Shown here: in pieces, positions 8,316-17,067 of the stretch | Numbering within the stretch: position 1 is the first letter of the stretch | Layout of the letters: each line of letters opens with the position of its first letter | Assembly (NCBI RefSeq): GCF_050269735.1 | Contig: NZ_JBNNIX010000002.1 | Span: 620,001-684,000 of the forward strand | Source of the DNA: Paenisporosarcina sp050269735 | GTDB lineage: Bacteria; Bacillota; Bacilli; Bacillales_A; Planococcaceae | Reading direction: 5' to 3' | Length of the DNA stretch: 64,000 nt | The notes under the pieces: model-generated | Databases searched by the model: none | The model's input: only the letters and a program-made list of their open reading frames with translations | What the model was told of the DNA's origin: nothing | Made by a program: the position numbers and the translations under genes

Positions 8316-10076
8316 TTAAAGAACGCTCGCATGTCCATGATAGATGACACCAGATTCAGCATCCATCGTGACATCCTGACCGCTTACAATCAATTTCGTA
8401 ACATCTTTAACTCCAACGATTACTGGAATCCCAAGACTCAAGCCTACTACAGCCGCATGACTTGTTAAGCCACCTTCTTCCGTAATAAGCCCTGCACATT
8501 TTTGAATGGCCGGCATCATATCCCGGTCAGAACCAATGGTTACGATAATAGAATCAGTTGTATCGATATTCTCTAAGTCATAAGCATTATTGGCAACGAC
8601 AGTCTTTCCGAATGCAACCGATTTTCCAATACCTTGCCCTTTTGCAACGATATCGCCAATCACGTGAACTTTCATCAAGTTCGTCGTACCAGCTTCACCA
8701 ACTGGTACACCAGCCGTAATTATGACAAGATCACCATGCTTAACATAATTATGTTTTAAACTTTCTTCTACTGAAAGATCCAGAATTTCATCTGTTGAAC
8801 CTACTTTTTCTCCGACGATCGGATAAACACCCCAAACTAGGGTCAATTTACGTGAAGGTCGTTCAGTTGAAGTGACAGCAATGATTGATGCGCCTTGACG
8901 ATACTTTGAAATCATTTTCGCAGTATGTCCACTTTCAGTAGGAGCGATAATCGCTTTTGCTTTTAAGTTGATAGATGTATGAGCAACTGCTTGACCAATC
9001 GCATCTGTCATTGTGACTTCTTTGCTTTTACTCTTTGCAGAAACGATTGCACGGTAATCCAATGCATCTTCCGTACGAATTGCAATTTTATCCATTGTTT
9101 TTACAGATTCAACAGGATACATTCCAGCTGCTGTTTCACCTGAAAGCATGATTGCATCTGTACCATCAAAGATTGCGTTTGCTACATCACTCGCTTCGGC
9201 ACGGGTCGGACGTGGATTACGTTGCATAGAGTCCAACATCTGTGTTGCAGTTATGACAGGTTTGCCCGCTTCATTACATTTACCGATTAAGCTTTTTTGG
9301 ACCAATGGCACTTCTTCGGCAGGAATTTCTACTCCTAGATCCCCACGAGCGACCATTAAGCCATCTGATACCAACAGGATGTCATCAATATTATCGACAC
9401 CTTCCTGGTTCTCGATTTTCGGGATAATTTGAATATGCCCACCATCATTTTTCTCGAGCAATTCACGAATTTCCATGACATCTTTTGCACGACGTACAAA
9501 TGAAGCAGCAATAAAATCTACGTCCTGCTCAATCCCAAATAATATATCCTGTGCATCTTTGTCCGTCATCCCTGGCAGTTGCACGGAAACACCTGGTACA
9601 TTTACGCCTTTTTTGTTTTTCAACGTTCCAGCATTATAGACAACTGTATGAATCAAACCTTCAGTTAAATCTACATTGGAAACACGAAGTTCGATTAATC
9701 CATCATCCAATAAAATGACAGAGCCTTCACTTACATCTTCAATCAAACGGTCATACGAGATTGAAAACATATCTTTCGTCCCTAAAACTTCAGTCATGGA
9801 AATTGCTAACGCTTGACCTGACTCCAATTCAATGGCATCGTTTTCCATTTGATGCGTGCGGATTTCTGGACCTTTTGTATCCAAAAGAATACCGACGATT
9901 TTCCCGGTTTTTTTAGATGCTTCACGAATACGTTTAATGCGTTCTCCGTGTTCCTCATGATTTCCATGTGAAAAGTTCAAGCGAGCGACATTCATCCCTG
10001 CTTCGATTAATTTTTCAAGCATTTCTGGTGATTCACTGGCAGGGCCAATTGTACATACGATTTTTGTTTTTCTCAT
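8316..10076 (-). CDS. pyk: Pyruvate kinase with C-terminal PEP-mobilising domain
   Basis: Pyruvate kinase, 586 aa, last step of glycolysis. The usual catalytic body (1-475) shows RLNFSHGNHEEH, the signature LMVARGDLGVEIP, TATQMLDSM and TSGRTA-like SGETAAGMYPVE. Residues after about 500 form the extra domain typical of Bacillus pyruvate kinases, related to the phosphohistidine domain of PEP synthase (GGLTSHAAVVGLSLGIPVIVG, with a TSHA histidine). The chosen ATG follows GGAGAGGATATAAAA. It lies 20 nt after pfkA, so the two are an operon. Confidence 0.97.
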   Translation of the reverse strand: MRKTKIVCTIGPASESPEMLEKLIEAGMNVARLNFSHGNHEEHGERIKRIREASKKTGKIVGILLDTKGPEIRTHQMENDAIELESGQALAISMTEVLGTKDMFSISYDRLIEDVSEGSVILLDDGLIELRVSNVDLTEGLIHTVVYNAGTLKNKKGVNVPGVSVQLPGMTDKDAQDILFGIEQDVDFIAASFVRRAKDVMEIRELLEKNDGGHIQIIPKIENQEGVDNIDDILLVSDGLMVARGDLGVEIPAEEVPLVQKSLIGKCNEAGKPVITATQMLDSMQRNPRPTRAEASDVANAIFDGTDAIMLSGETAAGMYPVESVKTMDKIAIRTEDALDYRAIVSAKSKSKEVTMTDAIGQAVAHTSINLKAKAIIAPTESGHTAKMISKYRQGASIIAVTSTERPSRKLTLVWGVYPIVGEKVGSTDEILDLSVEESLKHNYVKHGDLVIITAGVPVGEAGTTNLMKVHVIGDIVAKGQGIGKSVAFGKTVVANNAYDLENIDTTDSIIVTIGSDRDMMPAIQKCAGLITEEGGLTSHAAVVGLSLGIPVIVGVKDVTKLIVSGQDVTMDAESGVIYHGHASVL

Positions 10077-10096
10077 TTTTATATCCTCTCCATACA

Positions 10097-11056
10097 CTAA
10101 ATGGCTAATTCTTTTGATAATTTATACATAGTTAAATCCGCTTCATGCTTTCCATCGAAAGCCTCAGTCATTGAATAGTCTACCACTTGATGATTGCGCA
10201 TGCCAATGGCAAGTCCACCTTGACCTTCCATTAACTTCTCAACAGCCCTTGCACCGAATAGACTCGCTAATACACGGTCCCTTGCTGAAGGAGTGCCTCC
10301 TCGCTGGATATGTCCGAGAACAGAAACACGTGTTTCAATTTGGGCATGCTCTTTCAATAGGTCTGCAAATTGATTGGCATTCATAACACCCTCAGAGACA
10401 ATGATAATGCTATGTTTTTTCCCACGTTCATGACCACTGCGAAGTCTTGATAAAATGTCTTCCAAATCAAATGGTTCTTCCGGAATCACGATAGTTTCAG
10501 CTCCACCTGCCAAACCTGCCCACAAAGCCAAATCGCCTGCATCCCTGCCCATGACTTCAATAATAAAAGTTCGTTCATGTGATGTTGCCGTATCACGGAT
10601 TTTATCAATTGCTTCTATGACAGTATTTAGTGCTGTGTCGAAGCCAATTGTGAAATCCGTACCTGGAATGTCATTATCGATGGTGCCTGGCACCCCGATA
10701 CAAGGAAAACCTTTAGATGTTAAAGCCATTGCACCACGATAAGAACCATCGCCTCCAATGACGACTAGACCTTCAATCCCATGTTTTTTCATTTGTTCAA
10801 TCGCTTTTAATTGCCCTTCTTCGGTTTTAAATTCCAGGCATCGGGCAGAGTGTAACTTCGTACCGCCTCTTTGAATAATATCCCCAACTGAACCCAAGTC
10901 CAATGGGACAATTTTCCCGTCAATTAAACCTTGGTAACCATTATAGATCCCCATTACTTCCATTTCATGATAAATCGCTTTTCTGACAACTGCACGTAAA
11001 GCTGCATTCATCCCCGGTGCATCTCCACCACTAGTTAAAACACCTATTTTTTTCAA
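10097..11056 (-). CDS. pfkA: 6-phosphofructokinase
   Basis: ATP-dependent 6-phosphofructokinase, 319 aa, matching the B. subtilis length. Seen: N-terminal LTSGGDAPGMNAA, ATP-binding GGDGSYRGA, catalytic TIDNDIPGTD, MGRDAGDLALWAGLAGG, and HIQRGGTPSARDR. Initiation appears to be at TTG, 9 nt after GGAGG; no in-frame ATG exists nearby upstream. First gene of pfkA-pyk, which supplies pyruvate and ATP at the end of glycolysis. Confidence 0.97.
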   Translation of the reverse strand: MKKIGVLTSGGDAPGMNAALRAVVRKAIYHEMEVMGIYNGYQGLIDGKIVPLDLGSVGDIIQRGGTKLHSARCLEFKTEEGQLKAIEQMKKHGIEGLVVIGGDGSYRGAMALTSKGFPCIGVPGTIDNDIPGTDFTIGFDTALNTVIEAIDKIRDTATSHERTFIIEVMGRDAGDLALWAGLAGGAETIVIPEEPFDLEDILSRLRSGHERGKKHSIIIVSEGVMNANQFADLLKEHAQIETRVSVLGHIQRGGTPSARDRVLASLFGARAVEKLMEGQGGLAIGMRNHQVVDYSMTEAFDGKHEADLTMYKLSKELAI

Positions 11057-11121
11057 TTGGATGTTCCTCCTTTGCCAATCCCTATATTCACATTACCATG
11101 TTTGATCGCTTATTGTCAGTG

Positions 11122-11151
11122 AAAAAAAACAAGGATGCGGCATACGCATCC
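11122..11151 (-). terminator. Terminator after accA
   Basis: Stem GGATGCG/CGCATCC immediately after the accA stop codon, followed on the minus strand by TTG and eight T. It ends the fadR-accD-accA unit before pfkA. Confidence 0.88.
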
Positions 11152-12105
11152 TCATTCTGCAAATTCCCCAATAGATTTAAACTTCTCATAACGATTGTTC
11201 ACCAATTCTTCTTTACTCATTTTGCTGAGTGTATCGATTGAACGTTGCAATGCTTCTTTCATATAGATGGCTTGTTGCTTTGTATCGCGATGAGCTCCTC
11301 CAGTGGCTTCTTGAATGATTTCATCTACAATGCCCATTTGCTTTAAGTCTGGTGCGGTAATTTTCATCGCTTCTGCAGCTTGTTGTGCGAGTGATGAATC
11401 TTTCCATAAAATCGATGCTGCTCCTTCTGGTGAAATTACAGAGTATGTGGAGTTTTCCAGCATATGAACGTGGTTGGCAACGCCTAGAGCAAGTGCCCCA
11501 CCACTTCCACCTTCACCTATTACCACACTGATGACAGGAACTTTGAGACCAGCCATTTCAACAAGGTTTCGGGCAATCGCTTCACTCTGTCCACGCTCTT
11601 CAGCAGCTTTCCCAGGATAAGCTCCTTTTGTATCAATAAAACAGACAATCGCACGATTGAACTTTTCAGCTTGTTTCATCAATCGTAATGCTTTGCGGTA
11701 ACCTTCAGGATGTGGCATCCCAAAATTGCGACGAATATTTTCTTTCGTATCTTTGCCCCGTTGATGGCCAATTATTGTTATCGGGCAACCATTGAATGCA
11801 GCGATACCACCAACTATGGCTTCATCATCTCCATACGAACGGTCACCGTGAAGCTCAATAAAGTCTGTAAATATTTCACGAATGTAATCAAGTGTCGTTG
11901 GACGTTCTGGATGTCTCGCAACTTGAACACGGTCCCAAGGTTGCATATTGTCATAAATATCTGTTTCCAGTTTTTGAAGACGATCTTCTAATTGTTGAAT
12001 TTCTGTCGATAAATCAACGTCAGCATTAGAAGTGAAGTCTTTTAACTCAGTAATTTTATCACGTAACTGAATAACTGGTTCTTCAAAAGGAAGAGTTTTC
12101 ACCAT
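11152..12105 (-). CDS. accA: Acetyl-CoA carboxylase carboxyltransferase subunit alpha
   Basis: Alpha subunit of the carboxyltransferase that moves CO2 from biotin to acetyl-CoA to make malonyl-CoA. 317 aa, close to the family norm. Seen: an N-terminal coiled helix (1-60), ARHPERPTTLDYI, HQRGKDTKENIRRNFGMPHPEG, the oxyanion-type glycines in VIGEGGSGGALALGVAN, and ENSTYSVISPEGAASILWKD. It begins 1 nt beyond the accD stop codon. accB and accC are not in the window. Confidence 0.97.
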   Translation of the reverse strand: MVKTLPFEEPVIQLRDKITELKDFTSNADVDLSTEIQQLEDRLQKLETDIYDNMQPWDRVQVARHPERPTTLDYIREIFTDFIELHGDRSYGDDEAIVGGIAAFNGCPITIIGHQRGKDTKENIRRNFGMPHPEGYRKALRLMKQAEKFNRAIVCFIDTKGAYPGKAAEERGQSEAIARNLVEMAGLKVPVISVVIGEGGSGGALALGVANHVHMLENSTYSVISPEGAASILWKDSSLAQQAAEAMKITAPDLKQMGIVDEIIQEATGGAHRDTKQQAIYMKEALQRSIDTLSKMSKEELVNNRYEKFKSIGEFAE

Positions 12106-12106
12106 A

Positions 12107-12967
12107 TTAGTTGCCTCCTTTCGAATGAAGCTTCACAAGTGTAGATACGGTTTCTTTCATCGAAGAACGGTGTACGACCGCATCCAGCTGTCCATGTGCC
12201 AATAAAAACTCGGCCGTCTGGAAGTTTTCCGGTAGTTTTTCCCGTACAGTTTGTTCAATAACGCGTCTGCCTGCAAAGCCAATTAATGCTTTTGGTTCAG
12301 CTAAATTGATATCACCAATTGAGGCGAAACTTGCTGAAACTCCTCCTGTCGTAGGATGGGTCAGAATTGAAATAAATAGTTGTCCTCTTTCACTGTGGCG
12401 ATTTAGTGCCACGCTTGTTTTCGCCATTTGCATTAGCGAAAGCACTCCTTCTTGCATGCGTGCTCCACCGCTGGCTGTGAAAATAATGAAAGGAACTTCT
12501 TGCTTCGTCGCTTCTTCAACGGCGCGGGTAATTTTTTCACCAACCACAGACCCCATCGACCCCATGCGGAAATGGGCATCCATAATAGCTACCACGACTT
12601 TGCGTCCATTTAGTAATCCAGTTCCAGTCAGGACCGCTTCATTTAATCCGGTTTTCGCACTATCTGACTTAATTTTATCCGTATATCCTGGGAAATTAAG
12701 TGGATTAACAGTACTTAAATGATCGTCCATCGATTCAAATGTGCCCTCATCCATAAAAATAGACACACGTTCATGTGCCGTCATTTTGTAATGATGATCA
12801 CAAGCCGGACAAACTTTTTTGTTTTTGATTAAGTCTTTCGTTAAACCGATATGTTTACATTCCGGACATTTTGTCATTATGCCTTCTGGAACATCTGTTT
12901 TTGATGCATTTGATGGAATCGTCGCGTATTTATTTTTACGATTTCTTGAAAAGATTTCTCGTATCAT
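12107..12967 (-). CDS. accD: Acetyl-CoA carboxylase carboxyltransferase subunit beta
   Basis: Beta subunit, 286 aa, with the four-cysteine zinc ribbon near the N-terminus (CPEC at about 30 and CPAC about 20 residues later). The carboxyltransferase core shows SGGARMQEGVLSLMQMAKTS and HPTTGGVSASFASIGD. The chosen ATG follows AAGGGAGAG; it overlaps the stop of the preceding regulator as ATGA. This coupling to a FadR-like regulator is unlike B. subtilis, where malS (ytsJ) precedes accD. Confidence 0.97.
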   Translation of the reverse strand: MIREIFSRNRKNKYATIPSNASKTDVPEGIMTKCPECKHIGLTKDLIKNKKVCPACDHHYKMTAHERVSIFMDEGTFESMDDHLSTVNPLNFPGYTDKIKSDSAKTGLNEAVLTGTGLLNGRKVVVAIMDAHFRMGSMGSVVGEKITRAVEEATKQEVPFIIFTASGGARMQEGVLSLMQMAKTSVALNRHSERGQLFISILTHPTTGGVSASFASIGDINLAEPKALIGFAGRRVIEQTVREKLPENFQTAEFLLAHGQLDAVVHRSSMKETVSTLVKLHSKGGN

Positions 12968-13611
12968 GTGGTCTCTCTCCCTTGTGTTAACCATTTAGTC
13001 CAAGCGGTATATGAGCGAATCGCCAGTTCAATTTCTCCATCCATAATGGCTGTCAATAATTGTTGAATAGCATGGTTTTCTTCAGTTTCCGAGTGTCCTT
13101 GGTATGGTTCTTCTCCATATTGTTTTAAAAGAAACCACATTTTCAGTGACAATCGATTGTTACTCGATATCAGAATTTCTCGAATCAAATCTTCTCTTAC
13201 AATGGTTCCTTCTTCTTGTAATTGCTTGAGTAAACTCGCCCATACGGGAAGTTGATTGAGGGATGTAGATCCTGCCACAATGCGGATGGCTTCTTTTTCG
13301 TGGATTTCACGTGTGATATGTACATCTTCTATCGTTTTCGTATCTTGTAGAATAAAAGTTGATAATACTTCGACTAATTTGTGCTTGCGAAAATCTGTGA
13401 GAAACGTACCTTCTCCACGTTTAGTTTCAATTAGGCCTAAAAGTTCCAGACTGCGCAGTGCTTCCCGAACGGTCGATCTCCCTACTTGAAGTCGCTCCGC
13501 TAATTCACGTTCAGATGGAAGTTTCCCTCCTGGTCGTATGTTTTCCGATTGAATAAGAAGTCGAAGTTCACGAACAATTTGCAAATACATTTTTGTCGTT
13601 TGATTTGTCAT
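12964..13611 (-). CDS. FadR/GntR-family transcriptional regulator
   Basis: Regulator of 215 aa. The N-terminal winged helix (about 5-75) carries the GntR pattern PGGKLPSERELAERL and RSTVREALRSLELLGLI. The C-terminal part (about 85-205) is all-helical, FCD-like, with VHITREIHEKEAIRIVA. The ligand is unknown; an acyl-CoA or another metabolite of fatty-acid supply is a guess from context. The chosen ATG has GAGG 6 nt upstream; the frame stays open 59 codons further but without a ribosome binding site and across the promoter. The stop overlaps accD. A perfect palindrome of the FadR-subfamily type sits just downstream of its -10 box, so it probably represses its own operon including accDA. Confidence 0.85.
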   Translation of the reverse strand: MTNQTTKMYLQIVRELRLLIQSENIRPGGKLPSERELAERLQVGRSTVREALRSLELLGLIETKRGEGTFLTDFRKHKLVEVLSTFILQDTKTIEDVHITREIHEKEAIRIVAGSTSLNQLPVWASLLKQLQEEGTIVREDLIREILISSNNRLSLKMWFLLKQYGEEPYQGHSETEENHAIQQLLTAIMDGEIELAIRSYTAWTKWLTQGRETT

Positions 13612-13640
13612 AGCACGCCTCGACCTTCCAAATTTTTCAA

Positions 13641-13655
13641 AGTGGTCTGACCACT
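13641..13655 (-). promoter_or_regulatory. Operator palindrome of fadR-accDA operon
   Basis: AGTGGTCTGACCACT is a perfect 15-bp palindrome with the TGGTCnGACCA core known for FadR-subfamily GntR proteins. It begins 10 nt after the -10 box and ends about 30 nt before the regulator ATG. Confidence 0.75.
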
Positions 13656-13665
13656 CAATGAACCT

Positions 13666-13694
13666 ATCATACAAAAAATTTGACTGAGTTGCAA
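13666..13694 (-). promoter_or_regulatory. Sigma-A promoter of fadR-accDA
   Basis: On the minus strand TTGCAA, exactly 17 nt, TATGAT. The palindromic operator lies at about +4 to +18. Confidence 0.7.
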
Positions 13695-13802
13695 TGGAAA
13701 ATTCGAAAAAGAAAGACTGAAAACATCTGTTGCAGTAAGGACCTGTCATCAATAATAAAATGCGGGTCAATACCTGTTTTATCGACAAAAACGGACAGCT
13801 GC

Positions 13803-13924
13803 CCTTAACTAATTAGCTCTATTCTCGGTATTCCTTATAATGGCGGGTCTATTCGCGTTCGTGGAGGTTCTATTCGCGTAAGCAGAAGTTCTAATTGTTT
13901 AAACGAGAAATTTATATTACTTTC
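13803..13924 (-). repeat. 21-bp-period repeat array, copy A of dispersed element
   Basis: TCTATTC-type cores begin at 13818, 13848, 13869 and 13890, so three are spaced 21 bp and the first is 30 bp away. The same layout and flanks recur at 52692-52834. The shared header is CCTTAACT-ATTAGCTCTATTCTCGG followed by TTCCTTATAATG; the shared tail is TTTATAT-ACTTTC. It fills the gap between the dnaE terminator and the fadR promoter. No convincing gene reads through it. Confidence 0.8.
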
Positions 13925-13931
13925 AGATCTA

Positions 13932-13964
13932 CCAAAAACAACCCAACAAAAGGATTTGTTGGGT
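13932..13964 (-). terminator. Terminator after dnaE
   Basis: Perfect 10-bp stem ACCCAACAAA/TTTGTTGGGT with a 4-nt loop, followed on the minus strand by TG and five T. Confidence 0.88.
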
Positions 13965-13969
13965 CGTCA

Positions 13970-16900
13970 TTAAGACAGTGTCTTTATATTTTTGACAATG
14001 ATTTGTGGCTTACCTTGTCGCCATTCAATCATGCCTTCGATTTTTATGACATGCTGTTCTTTAATTACCAGATTATGATGGGCATAGTCTTTCGGGAATA
14101 TGGTACACGAAATATCAGAGGTCTCATCTTGTACGGTAATGAATGCCATCGATTCACCTTTTTTGGTACGAATTCTACGAATCTCTTCAATCATTCCGAC
14201 AATGGCAATGGATTGACCAGTACGTGCGTAACGGATTTCCTGAATAGAAGAAACTTGCAGCTGCAACTCTTTCTTCAAACGTTCTACAGGGTGGTTAGAC
14301 ATGTATAACCCAAGTGTTTCCCGTTCAAATTGTAGTTTCAGCATGTCAGGCATGTCCGAGTTCTTCACGTACTTCGGCTTTCCGAAAGTCTTGATGTCCC
14401 CGTCAAATAGATCCTGCTCCGAATTTGGTCTGACGAGTTCTGCGTATTGAACGGCTGCATCAAGTGTCGCAAGCAATGTCGCACGGTCTTGACCAAAATC
14501 ATCAAGAGCACCAGCTTTAATCAACGGTTCGATTTGCTTCCGAGAAAATTGTTCTGCCGACAGACTGGCTGCCAGTTCAAAAATATCCTGCCAAAGTGGA
14601 TGAGAGTTCTTGCGTTTTACCAATAGTTCTCTTAAGAAAACATTGGAAACTCCTTTAACTGCCGATAAGCCAAACCGGATTGCACCATTTTCTACCCGGA
14701 ATGTCAGTCCGCTTTTATGTATAGATGGTGGCAAGAGTTTAATGTTATGCTGTTTGACTTCCTGTATCAGGCGCATGATTTTTTCCTGATTCCCCATGGC
14801 AGCAGTCAATAATGAAGCGTAGAAGTACGCCGGATATTGAACTTTTAAGTAAGCCATCTGATAGGAAATCAAACTGTAGGCTACAGCATGGCTTTTCGGA
14901 AAACCATAGTCAGCAAATCTGACAATTAGATCATACACTTCATTTGCTTCTTGCTTGGTAAAATGATTTCTCTGTGCACGTTCTACAAAATGCTGGCGCT
15001 GCTCATCTAACACTTGTCGGTTTTTCTTGCTTACGGCACGTCTTAAAATATCCGATTCACCAAAAGTAAAACCAGCCATTCTTGAAGAAATTTGCATAAT
15101 TTGTTCTTGGTAAACAATAACGCCGTAAGTTTCTTTCAAGATTGGCTCAAGCATTGGGTGGACATATGTTGTTTTCTCTTCCATATGTTTCCTGCGTTTA
15201 TATGTAGGAATATTATCCATCGGACCGGGACGGTATAAGGCGTTGACTGCCACAATATCCAGGAAATGCGTAGGTCGGATATCACGAAGAGCTTGTCTCA
15301 TTCCATCTGATTCCAATTGGAAAACCCCGGTTGTATCCCCCTGTTGAAGTAGTTTGAAAGTTCCTTCGTGACTTAAGGAGATTTTTTCGAAATCGAGCCA
15401 CTTGCTCTGATCGAACCAAATCATTGTGCGTATTCTTTCCAGAATGGTCAAATTTCTTAAACCAAGAAAATCCATTTTAAGTAATCCGCTCTGTTCCACT
15501 TCTTTCATGGGCCACTGGGTTAAATAAATGCCGTCCTGTCCTTCTTCTATTGGCAGAAGCTCGACTAGGGGAACAGGTGATAAAACAACTCCTGCGGCAT
15601 GGGTCGATGCATTTCTCGGCAACCCTTCCAACTCTTTGACAGTTTCGAACCACTTGTGATGTGCAGTATCCATCTCAATCCATTTTTTCAGGTTCTCAGA
15701 GCTGTTCACTGCTTCTTCAAATGAAATGCCAGGTTTATTCGGAAGTTGTTTGGATATCATCTCGAGAACAGAACTATCAAACCCAAAGACCCGAGCCACA
15801 TCTCTGGCTGCTGCCTTTGCAGATAATGTACCAAAGGTGACAATTTGAGCTACATGGGTGGTGCCATATTTTTTTGCCACATACTGAATGACTTCTTGAC
15901 GGCGATGGTCAGCAAAATCAATATCAATATCGGGCATCGTAATTCGTTCAGGATTTAAGAAACGTTCGAATAACAGACCATACTCCAGGGGATCAACATG
16001 AGTAATGTATAACGAATACGCGACAAGGGAGCTGGCAGAAGAGCCACGTCCGGGACCTGTCAGAATTTGATTGTTTTTCGCGTATTCCATAAAGTCAGCC
16101 ACAATTAGAAAATAATCGGCATAACCCATTTGATTAATCACGTTTAGTTCCATCTCAAGTCGTTTTTTATATGGTTCATTGAATATCAATAACCGCTGTT
16201 GAAGTCCGGCGATACATTTTTCTCGCAAAACATCCTGCACCGAGACATTTTCCGGTACTGGAAATTTAGGCATATGGTATTGATCGGTGACAAGTTCAAC
16301 ATGACAACTCTCAAGAAGTCGTGATGTTTCCTCCGACCACTCCGGCTGGTCTGCAAACCATTCAATCCATTGTTCCCGAGTAGGCAAATAGTGATGCTCA
16401 TGCTGAGGTTTAACCCTGTTATAATCGCTCAGCTTCACTCCGTTAGCAATAGCTTGAGCCACTTCATAGGCAAATGCATCTTTTGAAGATACATAGTTTG
16501 CCTGATGAGTTGCCATTAATGAAATTTGCCTTTCCCTGCAGTTTGCGACAAAGGCACTTTCGTCATCAGAAATGAACCCTCCTGCTCTTTCAACTCCACC
16601 AAACAACTCAGAACCCATAATTTCTTTTAAAGCATCCAAATTCGATTCAATGGTTTGCATTGTTTCAAGCTTGGCTAGTGGGACAACCACCATACAACCT
16701 TCTTTATAGGCACGTAACCATTTAATTGGGAGAGCGGACAGCCCTTTCACTTCCAGTGCACTACTGATTTTCAATAAGTTCTGGTACCCCAGGTTATTTT
16801 TCGCATATAGCTGGACCTCTACGAGAGTCTCGTCCAATAGTTCAATATGACAAGTTAAACCAATGACGGGATTCAAACCAGCTTTCCTGACAGCCTGATA

Positions 16901-17047
16901 AAACGGCAACACGCCGTATAAACGTCTATTTGTAAGGGCTACTGAAGTGGCCTGTTGATTTTGAAGGAAAGGAATCAATGCTTCTAAGCGAATCGTACTA
17001 TTTAGTAAATCTGCTGAAGTCCCTACTTGTGGATACACTGGATTCAT
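13970..17047 (-). CDS. dnaE: DNA polymerase III alpha subunit DnaE
   Basis: Replicative polymerase alpha subunit of the DnaE type, 1025 aa, shorter than B. subtilis DnaE (1115 aa). In Firmicutes DnaE extends RNA primers before PolC takes over. Seen: an N-terminal PHP domain (1-200), the palm motif PDIDIDFADHRR (about 370), GRGSSASSLVAY, the fingers region with FQLESDGMRQAL, and a C-terminal OB fold (about 935-1020, IAIVGMIEEIRRIRTKKG). The PHP domain has lost the metal-binding HxH near its start (the position reads VYPQVGTS) and the following Asp-His (TNRRLYG), so it should have no metal-dependent activity. ATG follows GGGGAAGGAA. It begins 20 nt after nrnA; ytrH and ytrI, which separate the two in B. 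subtilis, are absent. Confidence 0.95.
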   Translation of the reverse strand: MNPVYPQVGTSADLLNSTIRLEALIPFLQNQQATSVALTNRRLYGVLPFYQAVRKAGLNPVIGLTCHIELLDETLVEVQLYAKNNLGYQNLLKISSALEVKGLSALPIKWLRAYKEGCMVVVPLAKLETMQTIESNLDALKEIMGSELFGGVERAGGFISDDESAFVANCRERQISLMATHQANYVSSKDAFAYEVAQAIANGVKLSDYNRVKPQHEHHYLPTREQWIEWFADQPEWSEETSRLLESCHVELVTDQYHMPKFPVPENVSVQDVLREKCIAGLQQRLLIFNEPYKKRLEMELNVINQMGYADYFLIVADFMEYAKNNQILTGPGRGSSASSLVAYSLYITHVDPLEYGLLFERFLNPERITMPDIDIDFADHRRQEVIQYVAKKYGTTHVAQIVTFGTLSAKAAARDVARVFGFDSSVLEMISKQLPNKPGISFEEAVNSSENLKKWIEMDTAHHKWFETVKELEGLPRNASTHAAGVVLSPVPLVELLPIEEGQDGIYLTQWPMKEVEQSGLLKMDFLGLRNLTILERIRTMIWFDQSKWLDFEKISLSHEGTFKLLQQGDTTGVFQLESDGMRQALRDIRPTHFLDIVAVNALYRPGPMDNIPTYKRRKHMEEKTTYVHPMLEPILKETYGVIVYQEQIMQISSRMAGFTFGESDILRRAVSKKNRQVLDEQRQHFVERAQRNHFTKQEANEVYDLIVRFADYGFPKSHAVAYSLISYQMAYLKVQYPAYFYASLLTAAMGNQEKIMRLIQEVKQHNIKLLPPSIHKSGLTFRVENGAIRFGLSAVKGVSNVFLRELLVKRKNSHPLWQDIFELAASLSAEQFSRKQIEPLIKAGALDDFGQDRATLLATLDAAVQYAELVRPNSEQDLFDGDIKTFGKPKYVKNSDMPDMLKLQFERETLGLYMSNHPVERLKKELQLQVSSIQEIRYARTGQSIAIVGMIEEIRRIRTKKGESMAFITVQDETSDISCTIFPKDYAHHNLVIKEQHVIKIEGMIEWRQGKPQIIVKNIKTLS

Positions 17048-17067
17048 TGGTTCCTTCCCCCTCTTTC

